DNA of 16,577 nucleotides from JBFWUW01 sp050247075 (GTDB lineage Bacteria; Planctomycetota; Planctomycetia; Pirellulales; JBFWUW01). The notes under the pieces were generated by a model. It was not told where the DNA came from. It searched no databases and was given only the letters and a program-made list of their open reading frames with translations. The position numbers were made by a program, and so were the translations under genes. Shown here piece by piece: positions 1-6,678 of the stretch; the stretch's first letter is position 1; every line of letters starts with the position of its first letter. The stretch is taken from assembly GCA_050247075.1 (NCBI GenBank), contig JBFWUW010000108.1, forward strand, positions 1-16,577, written 5' to 3'.

Positions 1-102
1 CGCACGTGTCTCCACGAGGAATTTCTGCGTCTCACCGCTCCCACGCCGCCCGCTCCAAAAATCCGCTCCCTCCTCAAACGCCTCACCGCCCTGGTGGCAT
101 AA
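1..102 (+). CDS. C-terminal fragment of a gene cut by the window edge
   Basis: Frame 1 is open from the first base to a TAA at 100-102 and gives 33 residues. It begins RTCLHEEFLRLTAPTPPAP and ends with a basic stretch, KIRSLLKRLTALVA. The mix of charged, Pro/Ala-rich and basic helical sequence looks like a genuine protein end; frames 2 and 3 here give Ser/Pro/His-rich text of the shadow type. No family can be named from so short a piece. The gene runs into the neighbouring sequence and would be followed 60 nt later by the small membrane protein. This is an inference from composition only. Confidence 0.42.
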   Translation, partial: RTCLHEEFLRLTAPTPPAPKIRSLLKRLTALVA

Positions 103-162
103 CACTGAAAGCTTTCGGAAAGTGCAGTCTTAAAGGGAAAGGGGCCACTGGCGGGTGCCGCA

Positions 163-405
163 TTGTGGCTCGCGGTGACGATGCCCTTATGGGTTGGCGT
201 GCTGGGCTTCTTCCAAGGGATGATTGCGTCCTTCATCGTGATCTCACAGTCCAATGTTTCACCGAAACCGTCCGAATGGGCGTACGGTATTTCGGCGGCG
301 CTGGCAACTCCTTACGCTGGCCTGATTCTCATGGCACCGAGCTTTCTAGTGGCGGCCATCGGCTCGCTCATCCGTTCGATCATGCAAAACGACCGTTCTG
401 CTTAG
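163..405 (+). CDS. Small two-helix membrane protein, unknown function
   Basis: The 80-residue product is hydrophobic, with two probable membrane helices: residues about 2-27 (around GVLGFFQGMIASFIVI) and about 44-70 (around ATPYAGLILMAPSFLVAAIG). A short polar loop (SQSNVSPKPSE) joins them and the tail is polar (QNDRSA). No enzyme motif is visible. The start is uncertain: TTG at 163 has only a weak purine-rich leader, ATG at 181 would cut into the first helix, and the frame stays open upstream to 109 without a good start codon. The stop lies 37 nt before the kinase gene, so the two may be co-transcribed. I do not recognise the family. Confidence 0.5.
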   Translation: MWLAVTMPLWVGVLGFFQGMIASFIVISQSNVSPKPSEWAYGISAALATPYAGLILMAPSFLVAAIGSLIRSIMQNDRSA

Positions 406-442
406 TCGCCACCCTGGCCTAAGAGTTTCCAGGAGCCATTGC

Positions 443-1030
443 ATGCGGGTGGTAAAACTTGGCGGAAGCCTGCTCGGCGATGGCGGCTGGGTTGCGCCAT
501 TCCGTACGTGGCTGCACCGGCAATCGCCGGCGAAGAATCTGCTCGTTGTGGGAGGCGGCGAGATTGTCGAGCACATTCGCCGGATCGACCGGCAAGCGGC
601 CCTGCCGGCCGCGACTTCCCATTGGTTGGCGATTCGTGCCATGCAGTTCAATGCCGAACTGGCCGCGGCATTGCTGGAAGAAGCCCGCATCGTGCTGCGG
701 TTGGAAGAGTTCGAACAATTACCCGACGATGCCGGCGTCTGCATCGCCGACCCGTGGACGATGTTGCGCGACGACTGTCGTCTGGCGGACTTGCCCCACG
801 CCTGGAGTGTCACCAGCGATTCCATCGCGGCCCGGTTGGCTGCAGTCCTGCGGGCCCAGGAATTGGTGTTGCTCAAATCGTGCCTGCCACCATCCCCCGC
901 GACACGGGAAGGACTCGCCGCCGCCGGTTACGTCGATGAACATTTCGTAAGTGCGCTGGCCGGCTTTGGGGGCGTGGTTCGGTGTGTCAACCTTCGCGGT
1001 ACGTCTGCCGCGGAAAAGGCCGTTGAGTGA
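443..1030 (+). CDS. Amino-acid-kinase family protein, MfnE-like
   Basis: The 195-residue protein has the amino-acid-kinase fold signatures: KLGGSL at 5-10 (phosphate binding), VGGGE at 36-40, TSDSIAA at 124-130 and LLKS at 143-146. The SHWLAIRAMQ segment at 59-68 and the short length recall MfnE, the kinase that phosphorylates aminomethylfuran phosphate in methanofuran synthesis; relatives accompany tetrahydromethanopterin-linked C1 genes in methylotrophs and planctomycetes. That is family knowledge recalled here, not a search result. The start is firm: AGGAG at 431-435 lies 7 nt before the ATG. No other C1 gene is visible in the window. It could instead be a kinase of another small substrate in the glutamate/aspartate/uridylate kinase superfamily. 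Fold assignment is near certain; substrate is moderate. Confidence 0.8.
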   Translation: MRVVKLGGSLLGDGGWVAPFRTWLHRQSPAKNLLVVGGGEIVEHIRRIDRQAALPAATSHWLAIRAMQFNAELAAALLEEARIVLRLEEFEQLPDDAGVCIADPWTMLRDDCRLADLPHAWSVTSDSIAARLAAVLRAQELVLLKSCLPPSPATREGLAAAGYVDEHFVSALAGFGGVVRCVNLRGTSAAEKAVE

Positions 1031-1431
1031 ACATCAAAGGGGAAGTGCTTCTTGGCGGACCATCACGGGCAGCGATCCCTACTGGGATTTCCCCGGCAAT
1101 CTTGAGAATTTTCGACACCGCTAGCCGCCGCTAGCGGAACTGCCAAAGGCATGCTGGCGACGACAGCATTCGCCCCATCCTGGTGCCAGATTTCCCCCGC
1201 GACATTAGCCCATGTGGTACGGTTGAGGACGGGCTATTTCGTCGAGTAATCTTGCCCCTTGCTAGCAGTAAATCGACAAAACTCGTCTGGCATTGCCGCA
1301 AGGATTGGGGGTAATAGTTCGATTGTAGTGATCGCACGGCCTGTTTTTTTGGCGGAGTGAAAACAGGCACGCGTTAGGGGCGGCACGAGGAATTCCAACG
1401 ACGAACTTCGACCACGGAAAGCGAGCTCATC
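1031..1431. other. 401-bp intergenic region without a convincing gene
   Basis: This gap separates the MfnE-like kinase from rmlD. I find no RNA gene and no credible coding frame; the 79-residue minus-strand frame at 1131-1370 has no recognisable domain or ribosome site. Visible structure is a tandem pair of 10-mers at 1118-1137 sharing CCGCTAGC, whose second unit is a perfect palindrome (CCGCTAGCGG, 1128-1137), and a 9-bp inverted repeat 64 nt before rmlD (separate entry). The size is unusual for this compact region, so it may hold the rmlD promoter, but no clear -35/-10 pair stands out. Confidence 0.6.
1339..1368. repeat. 9-bp perfect inverted repeat upstream of rmlD
   Basis: GCCTGTTTT at 1339-1347 and AAAACAGGC at 1360-1368 are exact reverse complements separated by 12 nt. 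The pair ends 63 nt before the rmlD ATG. It could be an operator or a leader hairpin; the T-run lies inside the left arm rather than after the stem, so it is not an ordinary terminator. Confidence 0.5.
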
Positions 1432-2298
1432 ATGCGAATCGCGGTAACGGGTGCGGACGGATTGCTAGGCGCGGAACTTTGCCGACAGCTCGGTGATGCG
1501 GCCATTCCCCTGCGGCGGCCTGCCTGCGAACTGACCGACTCCGAGCGGCTGACCAGAATGCTGCAACGTCTGCGGCCCGATGTGGTGATCAATGCCGCGG
1601 CCTACACCAATGTCAATCTGGCGGAGCGCGAACCTCAAGCCTGCCGGGCCAGCAACGTGCAAGGCGTGATCAATCTGGCGGAGGCTTGCGGCCCGCTTGG
1701 CTGTACGCTGGTGCAGATCAGTAGCGATTACGTATTCGACGGCCAGCCCGGCCGCCGGCCATTTCGCGAAACCGACATGCCCGCTCCGCGCGGCGTTTAC
1801 GCTCAAAGCAAGTTCGATGCCGAGCAGATCGCCACCGAGTACCGGCAGAACCTGATCATTCGCACCTGCGGGTTGTATGGCCAACCCGCCGACAAGACGC
1901 AGCGGCCTCGATTCGTCGGCCAAATTCTGGAGCGTGCCCAAAGCGGTGAGCCGCTGCGCGTGGTGGGCGACCAACGCTGCACCCCCAGCTACGTACCGCA
2001 TGTGGCCCGGGCGATCCTGTTCCTGGTGCGCGCCCAGCGCCGTGGCAAATACCATGTGGTGAATAGCGGCAGCGCCACCTGGTACGAGTTCGCCGAGGCC
2101 ATCTTGCGGCAGGCCGGCTCCGACAGCTTTATCGAGCGGATCACCACCGCCCAACTTGGCGCGGTAGCACCTAGGCCGCGGTTTAGCGTTCTAGACTGTG
2201 CCAAGTATGCCGCTCTGCGCGGCCCAGCCCTGCCGCACTGGCGCGAAGGCCTGGCCGAGCATCTCTCGGCCATCGACGCCTCGGCAGTTCACGCGTAG
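1432..2298 (+). CDS. rmlD: dTDP-4-dehydrorhamnose reductase
   Basis: RmlD catalyses the last step of dTDP-L-rhamnose synthesis, the NAD(P)H reduction of dTDP-4-dehydrorhamnose, and so supplies rhamnose for surface polysaccharide. The 288-residue product is the usual length and shows the whole signature: Rossmann glycine motif TGADGLLGAEL near residue 6, NAAAYTNVNLAERE near 54, ISSDYVFDG near 97, and the catalytic YAQSK (YxxxK) near 123. The ATG follows GAG with 6 nt spacing. The other rml genes are not in the window, so the gene stands alone after a 401-bp gap. Its stop codon coincides with the first base of a dispersed intergenic repeat, and the last few codons may derive from that element. 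RmlD-like SDRs can serve other nucleotide sugars, but the motif set fits RmlD well. Confidence 0.9.
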   Translation: MRIAVTGADGLLGAELCRQLGDAAIPLRRPACELTDSERLTRMLQRLRPDVVINAAAYTNVNLAEREPQACRASNVQGVINLAEACGPLGCTLVQISSDYVFDGQPGRRPFRETDMPAPRGVYAQSKFDAEQIATEYRQNLIIRTCGLYGQPADKTQRPRFVGQILERAQSGEPLRVVGDQRCTPSYVPHVARAILFLVRAQRRGKYHVVNSGSATWYEFAEAILRQAGSDSFIERITTAQLGAVAPRPRFSVLDCAKYAALRGPALPHWREGLAEHLSAIDASAVHA

Positions 2299-2322
2299 CC
2301 GCACGGCTCCTGCCGAGCCGGC
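2298..2322 (+). other. Conserved hairpin at the head of repeat copy 1
   Basis: GCC-GCACGG, a 6-nt loop (CTCCTG), then CCGAGC-C-GGC form a stem with one A-A mismatch and one bulged C. Copy 2 folds the same way at 10574-10598, where the mismatch is a normal pair and one C-G pair has become T-A. The compensatory change supports a real RNA or cruciform structure just after the rmlD stop. Confidence 0.5.
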
Positions 2323-2417
2323 TTGAAATAAGGATGGGAATCCATTCTCGGACAGGGCGGTTGGGCATGGTTGATCGAACACGCCGCCAGTGAACATGGC
2401 AGAAGCCATGTCGCTAC
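2298..2417 (+). repeat. Dispersed ~120-bp intergenic element, copy 1
   Basis: This segment aligns without gaps to 10574-10693, with 77 of 120 bases identical by my count. Invariant blocks include CCATTCTCGG (2342-2351), GCATGG (2365-2370) and GCCATGT (2405-2411). It fills most of the 144-bp gap between the stop codons of rmlD and the esterase, which converge on it. A weaker match (about 8 of 13 bases) continues upstream into the end of rmlD. A hairpin at 2298-2322 begins on the last base of the rmlD stop codon. It is likely a family present elsewhere in the genome; the role could be bidirectional termination or REP-like. There is no U-tract after the hairpin. Confidence 0.72.
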
Positions 2418-2442
2418 GTAGCCGTACGCCGGGCACGCCCGC

Positions 2443-3189
2443 TCATTCATCCAACGGATGCTGGTCGAAGAATTTCCAAATCGTGTCGTTAACGCCTGCG
2501 CTGGCGCCCCACAGGTGGCCTTGCCCAGGCAGTTCGACATATTGAACCGCGTGCCCCTCGCGCTTGTACTTATCGCGATTTTCACGGGCCCATGCCACCG
2601 GCAAAATCTGATCGCGGCTGCCGTGGATGATCAACACGGGAAACTTGCGATCGGCATTGACCCCCAGCAATGTTTGCAGGCCGAGCGTCCCTGAGTGCGA
2701 AGCGACCGCCGCTACCACGGTCGACCGTTCCTTGGCCACCAGATGGGCGAAGTAGCCGCCGTTGGACATACCGGTGACATACACGCGCTGGCTGTCAATC
2801 TGGTGGTCGAAGGAGAGCCGCTCCAGCAAGGCATCAAAAAACGCCAGGTCGCGTTTGATCTTGTCGTCGGCCAGGACCCAACTGCGGTCGATGGCGTTGG
2901 GGTAAGCCAGTATAAACTTGTACTTCTCAGCCGTCTGATTCAGTTTGGTGTAGCGCGGCATCAAGTCCTTGCTGTCGATCAACATGCCGTGGAAGGCGAT
3001 CACCAGCGGCGCTGGCTTTGCCAAGTCGACCGACTTGGGAACCACCAGCCGGTACTCCCGCGATACATCGCGGACCAGTAATCTCTCGGCGGCAAATTCA
3101 CCCGTCCGCGGTTCACCGGCCGTGGCAGGCATGGTCCCGCGGAGACATAGCCAAAACAGAATGAAAAGTACCTGGCGCGGTTGAGACAT
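2443..3189 (-). CDS. Secreted alpha/beta-hydrolase, PHB depolymerase/feruloyl esterase type (LpqC-like)
   Basis: The 248-residue protein starts with a probable signal peptide (FILFWLCLRG core, cleavage likely near ATAGEP at 22-27), so it acts outside the cytoplasm. It has the alpha/beta-hydrolase set of the COG3509 esterase family: oxyanion segment FHGM at 67-70, nucleophile S142 in GMSNGG, acid D193 in HGSRDQ and base H225 in GQGHLWG. Such enzymes hydrolyse polyhydroxybutyrate, feruloyl or acetyl esters; the substrate here cannot be told. I chose ATG at 3189 because AGGA lies 8 nt upstream and the signal peptide then begins normally; a TTG at 3210 is possible. It is divergent from the FucU gene and convergent with rmlD, so it probably has its own promoter. 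Confidence 0.85.
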   Translation of the reverse strand: MSQPRQVLFILFWLCLRGTMPATAGEPRTGEFAAERLLVRDVSREYRLVVPKSVDLAKPAPLVIAFHGMLIDSKDLMPRYTKLNQTAEKYKFILAYPNAIDRSWVLADDKIKRDLAFFDALLERLSFDHQIDSQRVYVTGMSNGGYFAHLVAKERSTVVAAVASHSGTLGLQTLLGVNADRKFPVLIIHGSRDQILPVAWARENRDKYKREGHAVQYVELPGQGHLWGASAGVNDTIWKFFDQHPLDE

Positions 3190-3232
3190 AAGAGGCGTCC
3201 TGAACGGCAATCTCCCGCCGAGGGGACTGGCC

Positions 3233-3266
3233 CCGGCTTCCCCCAGTCTCTAAGTTATCAAGCCGG
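3233..3266. repeat. 7-bp inverted repeat in the esterase/fucU divergent gap
   Basis: CCGGCTT (3233-3239) and AAGCCGG (3260-3266) are reverse complements 20 nt apart, inside the 108-bp divergent intergenic region. The layout would suit an operator serving both directions, but a 7-bp match in GC-rich DNA can arise by chance. Confidence 0.3.
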
Positions 3267-3297
3267 ATGGCAACCTTTCCAACCCTCAAATCTGGCC

Positions 3298-3738
3298 ATG
3301 CTCAAACACGAACTGTTGCACCCGCAGATCAATGCCGCCCTGGGCCGCGCGGGCCATAGCGCCAAGGTGCTGATTGCCGATGGCAATTTTCCGGCGTCTA
3401 GTGCTTGCGGTCCCAAGGCCGAAGTCGTAAGCCTGAATCTTTCGCCTGGCGTGGTGAATGCCGCGCAAGTGCTGCGGGCCATTGTCTCGGCGGTGCCGAT
3501 TGAGCGGGCTGACGTGATGATGTACCACACGGAAGGGCCGTTCGCGCAGCCGTGCGAGCCCCCCGTGTGGGCCGAGTTTCGGCGGATCATCGGCGATGCT
3601 GGCCTGGCCCTGGAACTAACAACGATCGAGCGGTTTGAGTTTTACCGTACCGTCAGCTTGCCCGACCATGTGTTGACGATTCAAACGGCCGAGCAGCAGA
3701 AGTTTGGCAACATCTTGTTAACGATTGGCGTGCGCTGA
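3298..3738 (+). CDS. fucU: RbsD/FucU-family sugar mutarotase, likely L-fucose mutarotase
   Basis: Members of this family interconvert sugar anomers (FucU) or pyranose and furanose forms (RbsD). The 146-residue product matches the E. coli FucU pattern as I recall it: GH at 19-20 with the catalytic His, the ADGNFPAS segment (SDAHFPA in FucU), FEFY near residue 117, and the C-terminal KFGNILLTIGV (KYGNILLKKGV in FucU). FucU identity is favoured over RbsD by those segments and by the sugar dehydrogenase 41 nt downstream on the same strand. ATG at 3298 is chosen because it gives the family's usual N-terminus (MLKHELLHPQ); the frame is open further upstream without similarity. No strong Shine-Dalgarno sequence precedes it. 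Confidence 0.85.
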   Translation: MLKHELLHPQINAALGRAGHSAKVLIADGNFPASSACGPKAEVVSLNLSPGVVNAAQVLRAIVSAVPIERADVMMYHTEGPFAQPCEPPVWAEFRRIIGDAGLALELTTIERFEFYRTVSLPDHVLTIQTAEQQKFGNILLTIGVR

Positions 3739-3779
3739 ATTCAGTGCCTTCTTCCACCGCGGCGGGACTTCCGACTCAC

Positions 3780-4565
3780 ATGGATCTGCAATTATCGAAC
3801 CGCGTCATCCTGGTGACGGGGGGTGCCAAGGGGATCGGCGCGGGAATCGCCCGCGTACTGGCGGACGAAGGGGCCATTCCGGTCATCATTGGCCGCAAGG
3901 CAGCCGACAACGATGCCGCCGTGGCGGAAATAACGGCCGCCGGCGGACAAGCCTTTGCCGTCGAAGCGGAATTGACGCGAACCGAAGATTGCCGCCGCGC
4001 GGTCGAGGCCGCCTTGGAGAAGTTCGGACGGATCGAAGGCTTGGTGAACAATGCCGGCGTCAATGACAGCATCAGCCTGGAGCATGGCGATACCGACCAG
4101 TTCCTGGCATCGCTGCGGAGGAATCTGGTCCACTACTATGACATGGCCCGCTTTTCCCTGCCGGAACTCAAGAAATGCCGCGGGCCGATTGTGAACATCG
4201 GCTCCAAGGTGGCCGAGACCGGCCAAGGAGCCACCAGCGCTTATGCCGCGGCTAACGGAGGCCGGAATGCCCTTACCCGCGAGTGGGCCATTGAACTGGA
4301 AAAATACGGCATTCGCGTAAATGCGGTGATTGTCGCGGAATGCTGGACACCCCTGTATGCCACTTGGATTCAAACGCTGGCCGACCCGGTCGCTTCGCGG
4401 AAGCGGATCGAGGACAAAATTCCCTTCGAGCACCGCATGACAACCGCCGCCGAGATCGCCCACATGGCGGCGTTCTTGCTTTCGCCCCGTTCCAGCCATA
4501 CCACGGGGCAGTTGATTCATGTGGATGGAGGGTATGTCCACCTGGACCGGGCGGTGACGAGTTGA
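3780..4565 (+). CDS. Short-chain dehydrogenase, probably a sugar (L-fucose-type) dehydrogenase, with YxxxN active site
   Basis: The 261-residue classical SDR has the cofactor motif TGGAKGIG at 13-20, NNAG at 90-93, helix Asn N115, catalytic S142 and Y155, and the C-terminal VDGGYVHLD. The position normally held by the catalytic lysine is Asn: the segment SAYAAANGG reads AAC at N159. The Arg-Lys after the second strand (IIGRK, 37-40) hints at NADP. The start is the ATG that yields MDLQLSNRVILVTGG; an upstream GTG at 3744 adds only sequence without similarity. Adjacency to the FucU-type mutarotase points to oxidation of L-fucose or a related aldose to its lactone. I recall other sugar-cluster SDRs with the same Tyr-Ala-Ala-Ala-Asn motif, so it may mark a subfamily rather than a dead enzyme. 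Class is certain; substrate is inferred. Confidence 0.85.
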   Translation: MDLQLSNRVILVTGGAKGIGAGIARVLADEGAIPVIIGRKAADNDAAVAEITAAGGQAFAVEAELTRTEDCRRAVEAALEKFGRIEGLVNNAGVNDSISLEHGDTDQFLASLRRNLVHYYDMARFSLPELKKCRGPIVNIGSKVAETGQGATSAYAAANGGRNALTREWAIELEKYGIRVNAVIVAECWTPLYATWIQTLADPVASRKRIEDKIPFEHRMTTAAEIAHMAAFLLSPRSSHTTGQLIHVDGGYVHLDRAVTS

Positions 4566-4655
4566 GATAGGATTCCTCGCTGCCGAACCACGACGAACAC
4601 ATGCGCATTCAAGATCGCCACCACCTGCCGCACGCTCTATCATTTGTCATTCCAG

Positions 4656-5774
4656 CTACTCTTCGCGTGACAACGGGTGTTGCCGATCTGCCAGGGGAAG
4701 CGGCAGCCGAAAGCCTTGTTGTAGGTGCGAGGCATACACGCCTTGGATCATTTCTAGTGCCCATCGTGCATCGGCGGCGGGGGTAAGCGGTAGCAGGTTT
4801 TCCTGGATGGCCCGATAGAGCGAACGAACGATGGATTGATTGCCGCGGTGCAAGTAGTCGTTGAGCGGCCGGGGCGTGTGGTCCGGGTGGAAGTGCCAGT
4901 CTTCGATCCAGGTCCGTTCCCAGGTAAGTTCAGGATTCTCCGGCACCAGGGCCGCCGCGGGGTAAACGTAGACTTCGCCGCGGCCGCGGATATGCAGCAA
5001 GGCGCGTTCGCATTCCAGCAACAAGCCGTAAGGGGATTGGCCATCGCGGTACAGATTGGCGGTCGAATCAAAATAGCCTCGCACGCCGTCGTCAAAACCA
5101 TAGGCGCCGCTTAAAGAGTCGCCGGCGATTGGCCCGACCGGTTCCGTCCCCTGGCGGGTATCGTGCAGAGTCGCCGGACGTCCGCCGGCCAAAATGTCTC
5201 CGCTGACCCAGCGGGGCGGCCCGGCAAACCAGACCATCAGATCAAACAAATGCGTGCCATGCACGGCCAGCTCCTCGCCCCCGCCGCGATGGTCGTCCTT
5301 GGGGCGTGCCCGCATCCGCAGCAAGCGGCCAAACTTGCCGCCGCGTATGTCGGCATGAATTTTTCGCAGGGGAGGCATGGCCCGAAACTGATGTGCCACG
5401 GCCATCTTGACGCCCGCCTGTTGGCAGGCCAACAGCATAGCGTCGGCATCGGCCAGCGAACCGGCCAGGGGCTTTTCGCAAAACAGATGGATGCCCCGCG
5501 CGGCGGCCGCCGACACCATCGCCACACGGTCGGTGACATGCCGCGGGCCGATGCTGACCACATCCAACTTTTCGCTATCCAGCATCTGTTGGTAACTGGC
5601 GTAGCCGCGAGCGGCCCCCAGCCGCTTGATGGCTGCTTCCAGGCCGGCTGGGTCGTCATCGGCCACCGCCACATACTCGGTGTTTTCCAATCCGACATAG
5701 GCGGTGTCCAGCCCGTGGCCATAGCCGCCATGTTGGGTCGAGCCGATCGCGGCAACGCGAAACGTGCGGGGCAT
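4656..5774 (-). CDS. Gfo/Idh/MocA-family oxidoreductase
   Basis: The 372-residue protein has an N-terminal NAD(P)-binding Rossmann domain (VAAIGSTQHGGYGHG from residue 7), the hallmark EKP at 100-102 in LFCEKPLAGS, and a C-terminal dimerisation and substrate domain with HGTHLFDLMVWFAG (172-185), where H175 and D178 fit the usual GxHxxD active site. The family oxidises or epimerises sugars, inositols and nucleotide sugars. Planctomycetes carry many paralogues, so the substrate cannot be assigned. There is no twin-arginine or other signal peptide, so it is cytoplasmic. It follows the amidohydrolase by 5 nt; the GGAG that serves its ATG overlaps the end of that gene, so the pair is translationally close and one operon. 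It converges on the SDR gene across 90 bp. Confidence 0.9.
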   Translation of the reverse strand: MPRTFRVAAIGSTQHGGYGHGLDTAYVGLENTEYVAVADDDPAGLEAAIKRLGAARGYASYQQMLDSEKLDVVSIGPRHVTDRVAMVSAAAARGIHLFCEKPLAGSLADADAMLLACQQAGVKMAVAHQFRAMPPLRKIHADIRGGKFGRLLRMRARPKDDHRGGGEELAVHGTHLFDLMVWFAGPPRWVSGDILAGGRPATLHDTRQGTEPVGPIAGDSLSGAYGFDDGVRGYFDSTANLYRDGQSPYGLLLECERALLHIRGRGEVYVYPAAALVPENPELTWERTWIEDWHFHPDHTPRPLNDYLHRGNQSIVRSLYRAIQENLLPLTPAADARWALEMIQGVYASHLQQGFRLPLPLADRQHPLSREE

Positions 5775-5779
5775 GTCCG

Positions 5780-6625
5780 TTACTCCAGTCCTAGAAGGCG
5801 CAGGCTGTCGCGCTGGATCAGGGCCTCGATCCGCGGCAGGTCAAGCCGCGGCAAGGCGGTACCCGCCAGCATATCGTTCAAACCGCGCAGGCCGTCCACC
5901 GACGCATTGACCGTGGTGAAAGGGTAGTCGGTGCCAAACAGCAGCTTGTCCCAGACGCCATATTCCTGGACCAGCATCAGGCTGTGATAGAACTGAAAGG
6001 GCCGGTAATGCAGGGCGCTGATATCGGCATAAACATTGGGATGTTTGCGAATCACCACCACGCACTCTCCCTCGTAAGGATGTCCCAGGTGCGCCATGAT
6101 GATCTTGACGTCCGGGAACCTCGCGGCGACCGAGTCGAGATGCCGCGGCAGGGTACATTCCAACGGAGCTTGGGCGACGAACGTCGTGCCGGTATGCAGC
6201 AACACTGGGATTTGATGTTTGGTGGCGTACCGCCACAGCGGATCGAGCAGGTCATCGTTGGGCCGAAAACCAGCATACATCGGCAGCAGTTTGATTCCAC
6301 GCAGGCCAAGTTCCTCGTGGCCGTACCGCATTTCGGACTGCCAGCCATCTTGCGTCGGGTCGACCGAGAGAAAGCCGATTAGCCGGTCGGCATGCGCGGC
6401 GGCATATTCGGCCACGTAGCGGTCATCGACCCACAACCCGCTCAGCCGAGCCTTGCCGCCAAAGACAATGGTCTTCGTGTCGGCCGGTGCCGTCGCGGCA
6501 TAGTCCTCGTAGCGAACGGTCAGGTCGAGTTCCATGCCAGCCTTGGCTCGCTTGGCCTGCAGCCGGAAGTCGTCCGTAAAGTGTTGCGGAAAGGCCCAAG
6601 CGTGGCTATGAACGTCGATAATCAT
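5780..6625 (-). CDS. Metal-dependent amidohydrolase (Amidohydro_2, COG2159 type)
   Basis: The 281-residue TIM-barrel hydrolase has the expected metal and catalytic residues: H6 and H8 in DVHSHAW, H144 in LLHTGT, H179 and H182 in MAHLGHPY, and D233 in FGTDYPF. Relatives include ACMSD-type decarboxylases and lactonases. Beside a mutarotase and a sugar dehydrogenase, a sugar-lactone hydrolase is the attractive guess, but known L-fuconolactonases belong to the related COG3618 group, so this is inference only. I chose the ATG giving MIIDVHSH because the first metal His pair lies at the extreme N-terminus in this family; upstream residues of the open frame have no similarity. It sits 53 nt after lpxK and directly before the Gfo/Idh/MocA gene. 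Confidence 0.85.
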   Translation of the reverse strand: MIIDVHSHAWAFPQHFTDDFRLQAKRAKAGMELDLTVRYEDYAATAPADTKTIVFGGKARLSGLWVDDRYVAEYAAAHADRLIGFLSVDPTQDGWQSEMRYGHEELGLRGIKLLPMYAGFRPNDDLLDPLWRYATKHQIPVLLHTGTTFVAQAPLECTLPRHLDSVAARFPDVKIIMAHLGHPYEGECVVVIRKHPNVYADISALHYRPFQFYHSLMLVQEYGVWDKLLFGTDYPFTTVNASVDGLRGLNDMLAGTALPRLDLPRIEALIQRDSLRLLGLE

Positions 6626-6678
6626 ATGGGGCCATGGCAATATGAAGTGTGCCGGTTGTGGATGAAAGAGCGAATGTT

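Noticed and set aside
6..422. 138-codon plus-strand frame at the window start
   Set aside because: It overlaps two better frames (1-102 and 163-405); the translation is rich in Arg, His and Gly and lacks structure.
1131..1370. 79-codon minus-strand frame in the kinase-rmlD gap
   Set aside because: The composition is unlike a folded protein, there is no convincing ribosome site, and it ends inside an inverted repeat. A search of relatives could still revive it.
4566..4655. A third copy of the dispersed element in the SDR/Gfo-Idh convergent gap
   Set aside because: None of the conserved blocks (CCATTCTCGG, GCATGG, GCCATGT) is present in these 90 bp.
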